Source: Nitrosopolaris sp035691865 (GTDB lineage Archaea > Thermoproteota > Nitrososphaeria > Nitrososphaerales > Nitrososphaeraceae). From it: a DNA stretch of 64,000 nt. The stretch lies in contig DASSIM010000025.1 in assembly GCA_035691865.1 (NCBI GenBank), positions 1 to 64,000 of the forward strand. The letters run 5' to 3'. This document shows, piece after piece, positions 1 through 8,625 of the stretch (within the stretch, counting starts at the first letter, position 1; each line of letters opens with the position of its first letter). Both the position numbers and the translations under genes were made by a program. The notes under the pieces were generated by a model that searched no databases, was not told the origin of the DNA, and was given only the letters and a program-made list of their open reading frames with translations.

Positions 1-296
1 CCATCCTGAGTTGCTGTACCCCAATGAATGTCAGCACCAATTACTCCAGTTATATTATGAACAGTCAATGTATAATGCATCGTTTGTTCGTCTGGACTCA
101 CTGTAAAGTTTGCGGTACCTGTTGCACCGGTATTTACTGGCCGAACTTCATCGTTGCCGGATAGTTTTGCAACAAACTGATTCTGTTGTTTGCCAAATGC
201 TGGACTTAACGTATTCGCAGCCAAACTTATTACCAAAAGCACCACTGCAAATCCTGCCATTGGAAGAATATGCGTGTCTTTTAGTTTTGTAACCAT
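1..296 (-). CDS. CHRD-domain secreted protein (C-terminus beyond window)
   Basis: The minus strand reads from ATG at 296 to the window edge without a stop. A hydrophobic signal segment (about residues 13-30, ending near SPAFGKQ) is followed by FVAKLSGNDEVRPVNTGATG, the opening of a CHRD domain, and later MHYTLTVHNITG and ADIHWG, also typical of CHRD. CHRD proteins are exported and common in Nitrososphaerales; their biochemical role is not settled. The gene is in the same direction as the recombinase remnant upstream, but a TATA-like box in the 38-bp gap suggests its own promoter. A relic of a second CHRD gene lies near 43.1 kb. Confidence 0.85.
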   Translation of the reverse strand, partial: MVTKLKDTHILPMAGFAVVLLVISLAANTLSPAFGKQQNQFVAKLSGNDEVRPVNTGATGTANFTVSPDEQTMHYTLTVHNITGVIGADIHWGTATQD

Positions 297-314
297 GCAA
301 CTGGTGACTTCGTT

Positions 315-322
315 GTATATAG
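315..322 (-). promoter_or_regulatory. TATA-like box of the CHRD gene
   Basis: On the minus strand an AT-rich CTATATAC tract is centred about 23 nt upstream of the ATG, the spacing expected for a leaderless archaeal transcript. It sits between the recombinase stop and the CHRD start, so the CHRD gene need not be cotranscribed. Confidence 0.4.
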
Positions 323-334
323 TAATATCATCAA

Positions 335-1809
335 TCATTTTTCAGTTGCTTCCTTTCCTTCCTTCAAAATACCAGAAGAATATAGTGTTTGTGCTATTGT
401 ATTTACTTGTCCTTGTTCTGTCAGTTTAGATAGTGTTGAAACAAGTGATTGCATCTGCTTCTCCAAGACAGATACTCTATCTTCCTTTTGTTTCTCTGAC
501 TCTAGTGTTTCACTATAGGCGTCATACGTTAGCACCATCCTACATTTAGCACAGAATTTGCTATCTGGTTTGTTTGGTTCATTGCAGTTAGGACATTGTT
601 TCGGCCTTAGTACCTCTGATAATTGTTTATCCTTGGTAACATATCCATAGGCTTCTAGGATACTATCATTTGATTCGTTGCCAAAGTAATGTAAGTACTT
701 CAGATGCATATTAGAACCTGGAGACCAACCTGCAAATTGTCGTAGATGATGCTCCTTGAGAATTCCGGATTTCTCGGTTAAAGCACTATGTCTTCTTATG
801 TATGGGTTCCATGGCTTCTTCAATAACTCCCCAATCTTTTGCTTGTCTTCTGGTAATACATTTGGACTATCTAATAACTTGGGGAAAAACTTGTCTCTAT
901 AATTTTCATATGTTTTACGAAGACTTCTTACATGTATGACTTTGTTAAGACTCTTACCAAATCCACACAACAATATACCATTTGGATTACTACCTTGAGG
1001 ATGCTGCGAAATCCAATCTTTTATGTATGGTATCGAATCGATAAGTGGAATATGCCTTGTTCCTGTTTTTCCATTAACTAGAATCTCTGCATATTGTCTC
1101 TTGTCAGGTGTGAGTTGGAAAACAACATCCTTTATCCTTAATTTCAGAAGTTCGTGGGGCCTTGCTGCTGAATCTCGAGACATTGCATGATAGCATCTAT
1201 CTCTAGCATTGGGACAGTATTTCAAAAATAAAGAATCATCTTCAGGTGTCCAAAGGTCAGTAGGCTTGTAGATTGATTTCTCTTTTCTCTTAAGTTGTGG
1301 AATGTTTTCTATAATAGATGGTTTTGTTCTCTTCTTTTGCTCTATATCCGGCGAGTACAACCATTTGAAAAAGCGCATCAGTTGTATCCTGTAAACGTTA
1401 TATGTCCCAATCCACTTGTGCAATGGATCTAAGCTTTCAATTTTACGGAGACTATCGAGGAATGATAATATGTCTTCCCGCGTAACCTCATTGAAGAGTT
1501 TAGAGTTAGCATTCTTAAAAAATATTGAGAAAGTGCAAAGTAGCAGAATGTTGTTCTTCCTATAACCGTCTGAGGGATTTATTTCCGACTAGAGACTTGA
1601 TATGTAATCACATATAGTCAAAGCGTTTTCTTTGTTTGCTGGTAACACCTTGTTGTGAAGGAGATTAAAGCAGTCAGATGATAACCCATGTGTAGCGTTT
1701 TCTATCTTTGTCTTTATTATGCTGTCTGATGCTTCGGATGAAGATGTGGTCGTGGTAGTCTTGGTAGTAGCAGCAGTCGTCGTTTTAGGCCTTGACGGGC
1801 TCCTTTCAT
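335..1809 (-). pseudogene. Tyrosine recombinase/integrase, decayed copy 1
   Basis: Paralogue of the intact recombinase at 24333-25781. The C-terminal 362 residues from HKWIGTYNVYRIQ are intact, with the Arg of SRDSAARPHELL, the beta-hairpin Lys (VNGKTGTRHIPL), IRRHS, a candidate catalytic Tyr (KYLHYFG) and a zinc ribbon (CPNC...CAKC) followed by a short coiled coil. The N-terminal part carries two lesions: an in-frame TAG near 1592 where the paralogue has Lys (SL*SEINPSD against ALKSEINPSD), and an indel just after the ATG at 1809 that throws MKGARQG out of frame. The gene is therefore probably dead, although a shorter C-terminal product could start downstream. Its upstream border abuts a truncated hydrolase. 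Confidence 0.9.
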
Positions 1810-1832
1810 TGCTTTGAGGTAATAAAAATCAT

Positions 1833-1841
1833 CTATATAAA
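1833..1841 (-). promoter_or_regulatory. TATA box of recombinase copy 1
   Basis: TTATATAGA on the minus strand, centred 27 nt before the ATG at 1809. The same box at the same distance precedes the intact paralogue at 25.8 kb, which supports these starts over more upstream ones. Confidence 0.6.
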
Positions 1842-1870
1842 GTAGTATTATATATCTCAATATCTATTAG
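1842..1870. other. Putative right end of a recombinase-bearing element
   Basis: From the TATA box rightwards, this segment aligns without gaps with the segment upstream of the intact recombinase, and the similarity ends at the same pentamer ATTAG (1866-1870 here, 25837-25841 there). Unrelated truncated genes begin immediately after both. This is inference from comparing the two copies. Confidence 0.5.
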
Positions 1871-2850
1871 AAAGAGGCTTTGCGGTATTACGGTATGACA
1901 AGAGGGGTATAGGTCCAAATCATACAATTCTAGATAGTAACATATGGGGAAATGCAACATCTAATGATCTAAAACGGGATGCGCAGAAGGCCTTAGCCGT
2001 CTTAATAAATCAGGCTGAAGTTGATCCAAACAAAACGATACTAGGTCATAGTGAAGGAACCATAATAACACCTAGAGTTGCAATTGACAATACAACAAAA
2101 GTGAAGAATATAGTACTGATGGGAGCAGTAGCTCAGAACCTTAGTGATATATCATACTTCCAAGGTGTTAGCCTACCTCTTCTCTATGCTGAAAATGTGC
2201 TAGACCTCAATCATGATGGAATGCTGTCAATATCGGAATCAAATAAGAATCCAGTTTTCAGTACTATGGCTGGAAATCTTACACTACTTCTGGAGACTAC
2301 TAACGGGACTAAACACCAATTAAATCCTAAATACAATACAAATAATGATACCTACATAAGTATTAATAATGAGCTTAAACCCAAACTAATAGCGCTAGTT
2401 AAATCTCTCTCAGTTGTAACGCCAGGTAAGAAGTGCACTGGACCATGTCCTATTTGGGTTAGGTCACACTATGCTTTGGAACCCACTATGAGTATAATAG
2501 GCAATGTTTCTCCTAAAACAAGTATTCTAATACTACAAGGCGAGAATGATACACAAACCCCAGTACATCAAGCATTCCTTCTACAGCAAGCATTGATAGA
2601 TAGAAGACATCCAGATCATACATTGATAACTTATCCCAATTTAGGACATCTATTCTATCCTTCATCTCAGTGGTCGACTGGATTTGGACCAATACAACAA
2701 AATGTTTTAGCAGACCTTTATGCATGGCTTAAAGCACATTCAGGTCTTTCACATTCTTCTGTTACTACTGCTATTGCCCCAATTATAGGGGCAAATACAA
2801 GTTCATTGAATACAAATACGACTTTTACTTCAAGTTTTCCCAGACACTGA
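1870..2850 (+). pseudogene. Alpha/beta hydrolase (S33/S15-like), 5'-truncated
   Basis: An open frame with no start codon begins at the end of the recombinase flank and reads ERGFAVLRYDKRGIG, the classic strand preceding the oxyanion region, then LGHSEGT, a GxSxG nucleophile elbow with the catalytic Ser. Later PVHQAFLLQQAL and YPNLGHLFYP carry the likely catalytic His, and LILQGENDTQTP the Asp strand. The region before strand beta-3 is missing, so the fold cannot be complete. An internal GTG at 2101 would give only the C-terminal 249 residues. The break coincides with the border of recombinase copy 1, suggesting that insertion removed the 5' end. Confidence 0.8.
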
Positions 2851-3041
2851 TGATATCACAGAAAATCTTTTCAGATTCTGCATAAGAATGATTGATTTGC
2901 CGAGTTTCACATTAGTTAGGCGCTGGTTTATCTTCTTTTGCCATACTTGGATGCCAGCTTTCGATCCATTCATAACAACAATTTTTGCATCTAAGATTGT
3001 AATGATTTCCATGTGCAATTATACTGCTGGTCCGTGCGTAG

Positions 3042-3272
3042 AACGTAATCAAGAATATTGCTAGCCTCAGTATATGCAGAGACATAGTAAAAAAATATCA
3101 ACAAAATCTGGATAAAGCTCCTAAGGAGTTAGCAGATCAGGTAAATGCTGAAGAATCAAAAGAAGTTGACGTCAATCTCAAGCTGTCATCAAGTCTAAAC
3201 GCAGCATTAGAAGCTGCATGTAGAGATGAGGAATTACGGAAATCGGCATACATCATAAAGACCGTTGGTTAA
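3042..3272 (+). pseudogene. Small charged protein, start codon missing
   Basis: A 76-codon open frame follows an in-frame TAG and has no ATG, GTG or TTG. It looks translated (KAPKELADQVNAEESKEVDV, then SSLNAALEAACRDEELRKSA), helical and charged. It ends convergently with pyrE, the two stops overlapping by 4 bp. The family is not recognised. Either it is a 5'-truncated relic or it uses a rare start. Confidence 0.4.
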
Positions 3273-3859
3273 GCACGAATTTTTTGGTCTTTTTGTTTCT
3301 CTATTTCTGCGTCTATGAATGGTTTAAAATCTGAATGCTTACACAAGGACGTATATGGATAGTGTCTGTGTTTGAGGACATTGTTTTCGTTTTCTCTATC
3401 AAGTATACAAAATACATATCTTACGCTAACATTTTCGCTTTTCATAACCTCGTCTATTGCTTTTTTAAGACTCTCACCTGAGGTTAGCACATCGTCTACT
3501 ATGACAACTGGCGGTTTCAAATTCCCCTCTACTGAATATTTTAGTCCGTGGTCCTTTGCATGTTTTCGCACCACAAACCCATCTAACGGATGTTCTTTTT
3601 CACTTTTCGCAAGAATGGCTGTGGTTATTGGGATTGCACCAATTTCTAACCCGCCGACAGATTTTGCCCCTTTAAGGGTTATTTCTTCGAACATTAAATC
3701 GGCAATAAGATTTATGCCAACAGGGTCGAACATGACCTTTTTTAGGTCATAATAGTACTGGCTTTTTTCGCCACTAGATAATATTATACCATTTATATCA
3801 ACCACAATAGCCTTTTCCTTTATGAGATCCTTTAGTGCCTCAATTTTGTGTGCATCCAA
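3269..3859 (-). CDS. pyrE: Orotate phosphoribosyltransferase
   Basis: The 196-residue protein has the PRPP-binding loop VVIVDDVLTSGESLKKA (about residues 118-134) and the orotate-side element YYYDLKKVMFDP near residues 35-46. It transfers ribose 5-phosphate from PRPP to orotate, giving OMP, step five of de novo UMP synthesis, in the cytoplasm. Its length is usual for archaeal PyrE. No other pyrimidine gene is adjacent; both neighbours are short unknown genes. The start is the only in-frame ATG before the conserved N-terminus. Confidence 0.95.
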   Translation of the reverse strand: MDAHKIEALKDLIKEKAIVVDINGIILSSGEKSQYYYDLKKVMFDPVGINLIADLMFEEITLKGAKSVGGLEIGAIPITTAILAKSEKEHPLDGFVVRKHAKDHGLKYSVEGNLKPPVVIVDDVLTSGESLKKAIDEVMKSENVSVRYVFCILDRENENNVLKHRHYPYTSLCKHSDFKPFIDAEIEKQKDQKIRA

Positions 3860-4014
3860 GGGATATGGTTGTGTCTACGAGTACTTAGTAATTAAGTGTT
3901 TATGAGTTTTTTTAGGAAATTTTATGTTGTTTTTCCGTTTTTCTTTCCATTCCTCATAACCAATAACCGGTTAAATTAAGTGATGCAATAAACCTGCGAA
4001 CTTTCATTAAGAAT

Positions 4015-4278
4015 ATGATATGTATCGTTGCGGGTACACACACCGCTACCGAACAAGAATATCAAAAGAGTGTAATTGGTCTTTTTGAAACCATATTAAT
4101 AATGAGACTGACCGACAGCATGAAAGGATTTTTCCTTACTACAGATGTAGATGCTCGGTTAACCGCAGTGGAACAAAACATGAGGGATATCGGTGACAAA
4201 CAAGAAAAAGGTGATGTCCTTATCAGAAAAATTCTTGAATACATTGAGAGAAATGATCCATACCGTGAACGAAAATGA
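4015..4278 (+). CDS. Hypothetical small helical protein
   Basis: An 87-residue frame whose last ~55 residues (VDARLTAVEQNMRDIGDKQE and ILEYIERNDPYRERK) look like a short coiled coil. A second ATG at 4102 (MRLTDSMKGFF) would give 58 residues and may be the true start, since the first 29 residues look less protein-like. Its stop overlaps the ATG of the next gene in ATGA, which argues for translational coupling. The family is not recognised. Confidence 0.5.
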   Translation: MICIVAGTHTATEQEYQKSVIGLFETILIMRLTDSMKGFFLTTDVDARLTAVEQNMRDIGDKQEKGDVLIRKILEYIERNDPYRERK

Positions 4279-4463
4279 CCCTGTGTCCAGAGTGTCATTT
4301 AAAAATTTATCAATATGTTGATGGCGATTGGCTGCTATGGATTTGTTGGAGATGCGGTCACTATGAATCCAATTCACCTGCATTCAGGTCAGCACCATAT
4401 CTATTCACGAACTTACCGAGACAATTCTATATTCTTTATGAAGAAATTTCATTCACCAACTGA
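4275..4463 (+). CDS. Small zinc-ribbon protein
   Basis: A 62-residue protein with CPECHLKIYQYVDGDW then CWRCGHYESNSPAFR: two CxxC knuckles about 20 residues apart, a typical one-ribbon archaeal protein that binds Zn and perhaps nucleic acid. It overlaps the preceding gene by 4 bp (ATGA), so the two probably form a two-gene operon. The tail after AFR is hydrophobic and less conserved-looking. The function is unknown. Confidence 0.65.
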   Translation: MTLCPECHLKIYQYVDGDWLLWICWRCGHYESNSPAFRSAPYLFTNLPRQFYILYEEISFTN

Positions 4464-4740
4464 ATCCCAACAACGGTTTAAAACACCTGATGATTCAACA
4501 GAACCGATATTTGTATTAACTTTATATTACAATATAAATTTTCGATTTTTAAGAATGATAACTCCCAAATTGATGAATACCAGGTTTTTGCATCGAGATC
4601 AAATCGTTGCAACAAATTGTTTAACGTCATAACATCCCTAGCAGCGTGATTTCTCATTTTTTGCTATCTTTTTTTCGATGGTAAAACAACGAACCATTGG
4701 TCTTGGCAATTACGGTTGTTAGGATAATTTTAGTCGCGCT

Positions 4741-5007
4741 TTATTTCTCGCTGATGTAATTAATCGGAGCTACTTCGTCGATTTTATTTTGTATGTGCAA
4801 TAAACGCATGCCCTTCTCAGTTGTCCTATAAGTGTGCATACCTTCTTCGTACTGAATCAAACCATTTTCAACTAAGAGCGATAAGTATTCTCTCAGCTGA
4901 TTAAAGGATATAAACGCGCTATACATTAATTTTGTTTTAGTAGCTCCCCCGCCATTTGCTGTATTCAAAAGTAACCCGATTATTTCAGTCCTGCTTCTGT
5001 ATTTCAC
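4741..5007 (-). CDS. Winged-helix transcriptional regulator (HTH_45-like)
   Basis: An 88-residue one-domain protein: RSRTEIIGLLLNTA (helix 1), TKTKLMYSAFISFNQLREYL (helix-turn-helix), LVENGLIQYEEGMHTYRTTE (wing) and KGMRLLHIQNKI. This is the abundant short winged-helix family of Nitrososphaeria, probably a DNA-binding repressor or activator. It is divergent from a related gene at 5350, which suggests mutual or shared control of the 340-bp region between them. Confidence 0.85.
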   Translation of the reverse strand: MKYRSRTEIIGLLLNTANGGGATKTKLMYSAFISFNQLREYLSLLVENGLIQYEEGMHTYRTTEKGMRLLHIQNKIDEVAPINYISEK

Positions 5008-5349
5008 TCTTATCTCTAGCCAGATTATCTATTTATGAGACGCCGAGCTTATGTCAATTTATATTATATGATACTATTTCGTTGTTTTATCGATTCTAAA
5101 TATCATTAAGTACAATTGTCCATTGTACTAGAAGAGAGATGTAGATCATATATCATGATCTGGCATTATGTGTTCTTGTTTTACTTGAAATCATTCAAGG
5201 TAATTCACCATACATGCTAAACGAAATATTCCAACACACAATTTCTTCTGTAGACATTCTAGTGTCAGGTCATTTGATTATTATATTTAGGCCGGGTAAA
5301 GTGTACCCTATAATTTCTAGTAAAAATAGTATCAGCTCCAACATAAGTC
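5008..5349. other. Divergent intergenic region
   Basis: No gene is seen between the two divergent winged-helix genes. The DNA is AT-rich and should hold both promoters; no operator repeat stands out. Confidence 0.5.
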
Positions 5350-5589
5350 TTGAAGTACAGATGCAGCGTAGATATTATTGCAAAAATACTAGATGCTGCT
5401 CTTTCTGGAGAGACCAAATCAAAAATAGTGATGTATGCTCATCTCAATCATATACAAACTAAGCGATATATACCGCATGTACTTTCTGAGCAGCCTATTG
5501 AGATAAGAGATAATTCTTCAGATTCACCCACCGTATATGCAACGACGGAAAAAGGGCGCATATTCTTAGAAAAATACGTGGAAGTTTAA
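5350..5589 (+). CDS. Winged-helix transcriptional regulator (HTH_45-like), TTG start
   Basis: A 79-residue protein: LKYRCSVDIIAKILDAALSG, TKSKIVMYAHLNHIQTKRYI, then VYATTEKGRIFLEKY. It aligns from its first residue with the family pattern KYRSRTEI, so the TTG at 5350 is the likely start; an in-frame TAA lies two codons upstream. The wing (IEIRDNSSDSPT) differs from that of the neighbour at 4741. The DNA target is unknown. Confidence 0.75.
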   Translation: MKYRCSVDIIAKILDAALSGETKSKIVMYAHLNHIQTKRYIPHVLSEQPIEIRDNSSDSPTVYATTEKGRIFLEKYVEV

Positions 5590-5756
5590 TTATATCGAAT
5601 AGAAAAAAGATGTAGGCTAGCCGACTAGACCTCGTTTTGTGAAATACAGAAGCCCGTGTCGGAGATATGACATTTGTTTCTCTTATGTGAAATAAAGGTT
5701 TCAGTCGCATTTTCTTGCTATCTTGCTCATGATCGCCTAATGATCGTTAATTATTG

Positions 5757-6020
5757 ATGCTTGTTATCTCAAATAATACGTCAGGTTCAACCTGGAAAAT
5801 CGCTGTTAGCCGAGATATTTTTCAATACATCTACACTGATGCAGCTCACAAAAATCTACTTTGCATGTTCATTCCTCTAGATCTCATTAGCGAAGAGCTT
5901 GATTATGACAAAGAAAAATATCGTGAATTGCTGCTAGAAGTCTCCGAATCAATACTCGGATATTTTGGCTCTGATTGGACAATTTATGGGGATGCTATTA
6001 AAAAGAAAAGCGGGAAGTAG
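5757..6020 (+). CDS. Hypothetical acidic protein
   Basis: An 87-residue protein starting at ATG 5757; a TTG lies directly before it. It has a mixed alpha/beta look (WKIAVSRDIFQYIYTDAAHK, LDLISEELDYDKEKYREL, ILGYFGSDWTIYGDAIKKKS). There is no signal peptide or membrane segment. The family is not recognised. It ends 62 bp before the convergent DUF72 gene. Confidence 0.55.
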   Translation: MLVISNNTSGSTWKIAVSRDIFQYIYTDAAHKNLLCMFIPLDLISEELDYDKEKYRELLLEVSESILGYFGSDWTIYGDAIKKKSGK

Positions 6021-6082
6021 TGGTATGAGATTAAGGAAGAACGTCGAAAAGACATAGAAATTGAGAGGGAAGTTTACAGTGT

Positions 6083-6967
6083 TTAAACGTCAGTTGCTGA
6101 AATTAACCCCTGATTAGACAAATATTTCTCCGCGTGTTCTAACGCATTTGTGTCAATCTCAGATAAGGATTGTCCAGTCATTGCTTTGAACTGTAATGCA
6201 TTAACGACGGCCTTTCCTCCGTAGTGATTGTTAAAATACACACGAAGAATTTTTGTCTGTTTTCTTATTTGGTCTACTTTCTCCACCCACGGTTTCAATT
6301 CCTGTTCTGAATACAGATAATTATACCAGTAGTGTCCCTTGGTATTCCGTCCATGATAACGCAAAAATGAATGATCCGCTGTGATTGTTACCTTTGATAG
6401 GAATTGAAGATTTTCTTTCGCTGGAGAATCTGTCATTACCGCTGCGATGTTGTAATGCTTGAGCATTTCCCACGGGCCTTCGGTCTCCCAAGTCGGATGT
6501 CTGAATTCCATTGCATAATCATTTTCATTGGAAGTAGGCAATCTATCCAGAAATTGCTCGGTGTTCTTAAATTCAGTAACAGTAAAGCTTGGGGGAAGCT
6601 GGAATAATATGGCGCCCAACTTGTTTGCTGTTCTTAAAGGAGATATTTTATCCAGAAATTCCTCGAAAGATGACATGGCTCCTTTTTTGATATCGAGTCT
6701 CTTGACGTGAGTAACCGTTTCTGGCACTTTTATAGAAAATTGGAATTTCTCCGGAGTTGCTCTGGTCATACCGATAAACGTGCCCTTCGTCATATGTGAG
6801 TAAAATTTCTCGTAGAAAGTGGAGTCCATCTCTGCTGTGTTAAAGAATTGAGAGTAAAATCGCAGTCTCTTGGTATTCTTGTCCGGGTAGAATACTCCAG
6901 TCCAGCCTCCTTTATCTGCATTATCAGGATAATTCCACCCAGAACAGCCTAACAGTAGTTCACCCAT
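6083..6967 (-). CDS. DUF72 family protein (YecE-like)
   Basis: A 294-residue protein with the DUF72 hallmarks LGCSGWNYPDN at the N-terminus, FYSQFFNTAEMDSTFYE, FQFSIKVPETVTHVKRL, LGAILFQLPPSF, MEFRHPTW and the late YFNNHYGGKAVVNALQF. DUF72 proteins have a TIM-barrel fold; their reaction is not established. The length is normal. The 5' flank, with a TATAAG-type element, recurs in a relic near 12.79 kb, suggesting a second lost copy. Confidence 0.95.
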   Translation of the reverse strand: MGELLLGCSGWNYPDNADKGGWTGVFYPDKNTKRLRFYSQFFNTAEMDSTFYEKFYSHMTKGTFIGMTRATPEKFQFSIKVPETVTHVKRLDIKKGAMSSFEEFLDKISPLRTANKLGAILFQLPPSFTVTEFKNTEQFLDRLPTSNENDYAMEFRHPTWETEGPWEMLKHYNIAAVMTDSPAKENLQFLSKVTITADHSFLRYHGRNTKGHYWYNYLYSEQELKPWVEKVDQIRKQTKILRVYFNNHYGGKAVVNALQFKAMTGQSLSEIDTNALEHAEKYLSNQGLISATDV

Positions 6968-7277
6968 ATTGCTCTACTCTATGCGCTACTCTTATAATTT
7001 CTTAAATCATTTGATTTTAATATCAGCCCGTTAACCATTGGCTGCCATTTCAGCGAAGCAGAGCTGTCGATGACGACGATAAATGATTGTTTGTGATAGT
7101 CGCACAAGAATCCGATTGCATGGACCGTCGGAATCTTCAACAACAGGGAGAGTGGTAGAAACAAGATCGCTGCGATTAGCGAATACTGTGATGATTTTCG
7201 GTCAGGACGATGTACACGGCTTTATTCTTATGCTTTGATTTTACCAACGATCAAAACCTTGATTTTTGTTCAACCCT
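6968..7277. other. Gap before VOC relic
   Basis: No convincing gene. Two minus-strand frames between 6979 and 7190 stay open for about 55-60 codons, one reading VFANRSDLVSTTLPVVEDSD, which faintly recalls a CBS-domain strand, but neither can be assigned. Confidence 0.3.
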
Positions 7278-7528
7278 TTAATCCGGCAACATTTGAGGGT
7301 TCCAAATAATTTCCCACAGATGACCATCTAAATCTTTGAAATAACCTAAATAGATGCCCCATGGACGCTCGTCTGGTTGCCATTCACAATAGAACTAGCA
7401 GATTCTGCGCGTTTGATCAATGAGTCGATTTCCTCTCTATTTTGCACGAGATTACCAATACTGAACTCTATTGCGATTCGACACACCAATGGGTTCTTTG
7501 GAATCTTTAGTATTACTTCTGCCGCCAA
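7278..7528 (-). pseudogene. VOC/glyoxalase-fold protein, broken
   Basis: The second half of a vicinal-oxygen-chelate domain: LVQNREEIDSLIKRAESASS, then after a frameshift near 7370, GIYLGYFKDLDGHLWEIIWN and a TAA. The last stretch is the signature end of glyoxalase/bleomycin-resistance-like proteins, with the metal-ligand Glu in LWE. The first half is missing; upstream sequence belongs to another decayed gene that overlaps it. It is non-functional as it stands. Confidence 0.75.
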
Positions 7529-7825
7529 ACCTGCAATGTTATCTGACCACCGCTACCTGCTACTTCTGCTTTCAACATACCTTTCATATTACTAAGGAAT
7601 GCCAGATTTCCTGTTGGCAAAACGTATTGCGCCTTGTATTGATGTATTTCCCTGCTTATCCACCTGGCCTCCACCTTTGAAAGTGTAAGTTACCATACTA
7701 CCATCAGTTGATCTTATCTACCCTTTACCAGTACCGTTAACCAGTCCCGTTGATTGAATGGTATACCGCACGGTTCCCTGGTCTGAAACAGATATGCCTT
7801 TTGCAAATCCGCCGCCACTATAAGA
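7513..7825 (-). pseudogene. Decayed homologue of the protein at 10245-10649
   Basis: In broken frames the minus strand reads VRYTIQSTGLVNGTGKG, a TAG, STDGSMVTYTFKGGGQ, and after a frameshift GNLAFLSNMKGMLKAEVAG then QVWRQK and stop. This matches the intact gene's VLHGKGHGVL, SEMATFSGEGFG, GKLAFLNNVVGVFEAEFDA and KIWEWK. A lesion-bearing duplicate is the simplest reading. It overlaps the VOC relic by 16 bp. Confidence 0.65.
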
Positions 7826-8241
7826 TGCCGGCAGCTAGCACTTCCGTTTGTGACATCCATTACTGTATTACCGTATCCCTGACTGTGCTGGAGATGGGAA
7901 TTGTTGATGTCAAGTTGCTAACAATCGCTGTTGCACTGGTAATAGTCGTATTAGTAATACTAGTAATACGCATCGATACTTTTTGAGGGGCAAATCTACT
8001 CCAGATAGTCGTAATACAAGACGTCTGGAGTACTCCAAGTATTGGCAATGGAAGCGGACAGAGTCGGAGTGTAGCACTTAATGGTGTTCATAATCCAAGT
8101 CCAAGTCTGTATTGATGTAATAGGTAAATCCAAGACTCAACACTTATGAAGGTCGAAAGTGGTACTGTTAGCAAACTAAGTGTTCGAACTCGCAAAAATT
8201 GCCAAGGCGTTGGATGTCTTAATAGATGGGTTAATAAAAGG

Positions 8242-8625
8242 ATGATGACCAAACAATTACTGAAAGACGCGCTGGGCTGGGGGGTTATTCTGTGGCTCAT
8301 CGGGTATGTTTTGGGTATCATTCTCTTTTTTGTGCATCCGTCTTCGCTTGTGGGGTGGGTTATTCTGCCGATCGGTATACTCATCACTCTTTGGATTTTG
8401 CTGAAAAAAGTGAAGGGCGATACTTTTCGGTATTATGTTTTCTTGGCTGTTGCATGGACCCTCGTAGCCGTTGTTTTTGACTACCTCTTTATCGTCAAAG
8501 CGTTTAAGCCGGTAGATGGATATTATAAGCTCGATGTATATGTCTATTACGTACTCACATGTGTCATGCCGCTAACTATTGGCTGGTGGAAAAAACCAAA
8601 ATCCAATGAAGAAATGGTCAGGTGA
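8242..8625 (+). CDS. Four-helix membrane protein
   Basis: A 127-residue protein (ATG at 8242 or 8245) with about four transmembrane helices: ALGWGVILWLIGYVLGIILF, VGWVILPIGILITLWILL, YVFLAVAWTLVAVVFDYLFI and YYVLTCVMPLTIGWW. An upstream ATG would add 32 unconserved-looking residues. It overlaps the next gene by 20 bp, so the two are probably coupled. The codon use is richer in G and C than its neighbours and resembles small bacterial inner-membrane proteins, suggesting acquisition (inference). The function is unknown. Confidence 0.7.
   Translation: MMTKQLLKDALGWGVILWLIGYVLGIILFFVHPSSLVGWVILPIGILITLWILLKKVKGDTFRYYVFLAVAWTLVAVVFDYLFIVKAFKPVDGYYKLDVYVYYVLTCVMPLTIGWWKKPKSNEEMVR

Noticed and set aside
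2830..3018. Minus-strand 62-codon frame after the hydrolase
   Set aside because: No family, no promoter or start context, and the sequence looks unlike a folded protein.
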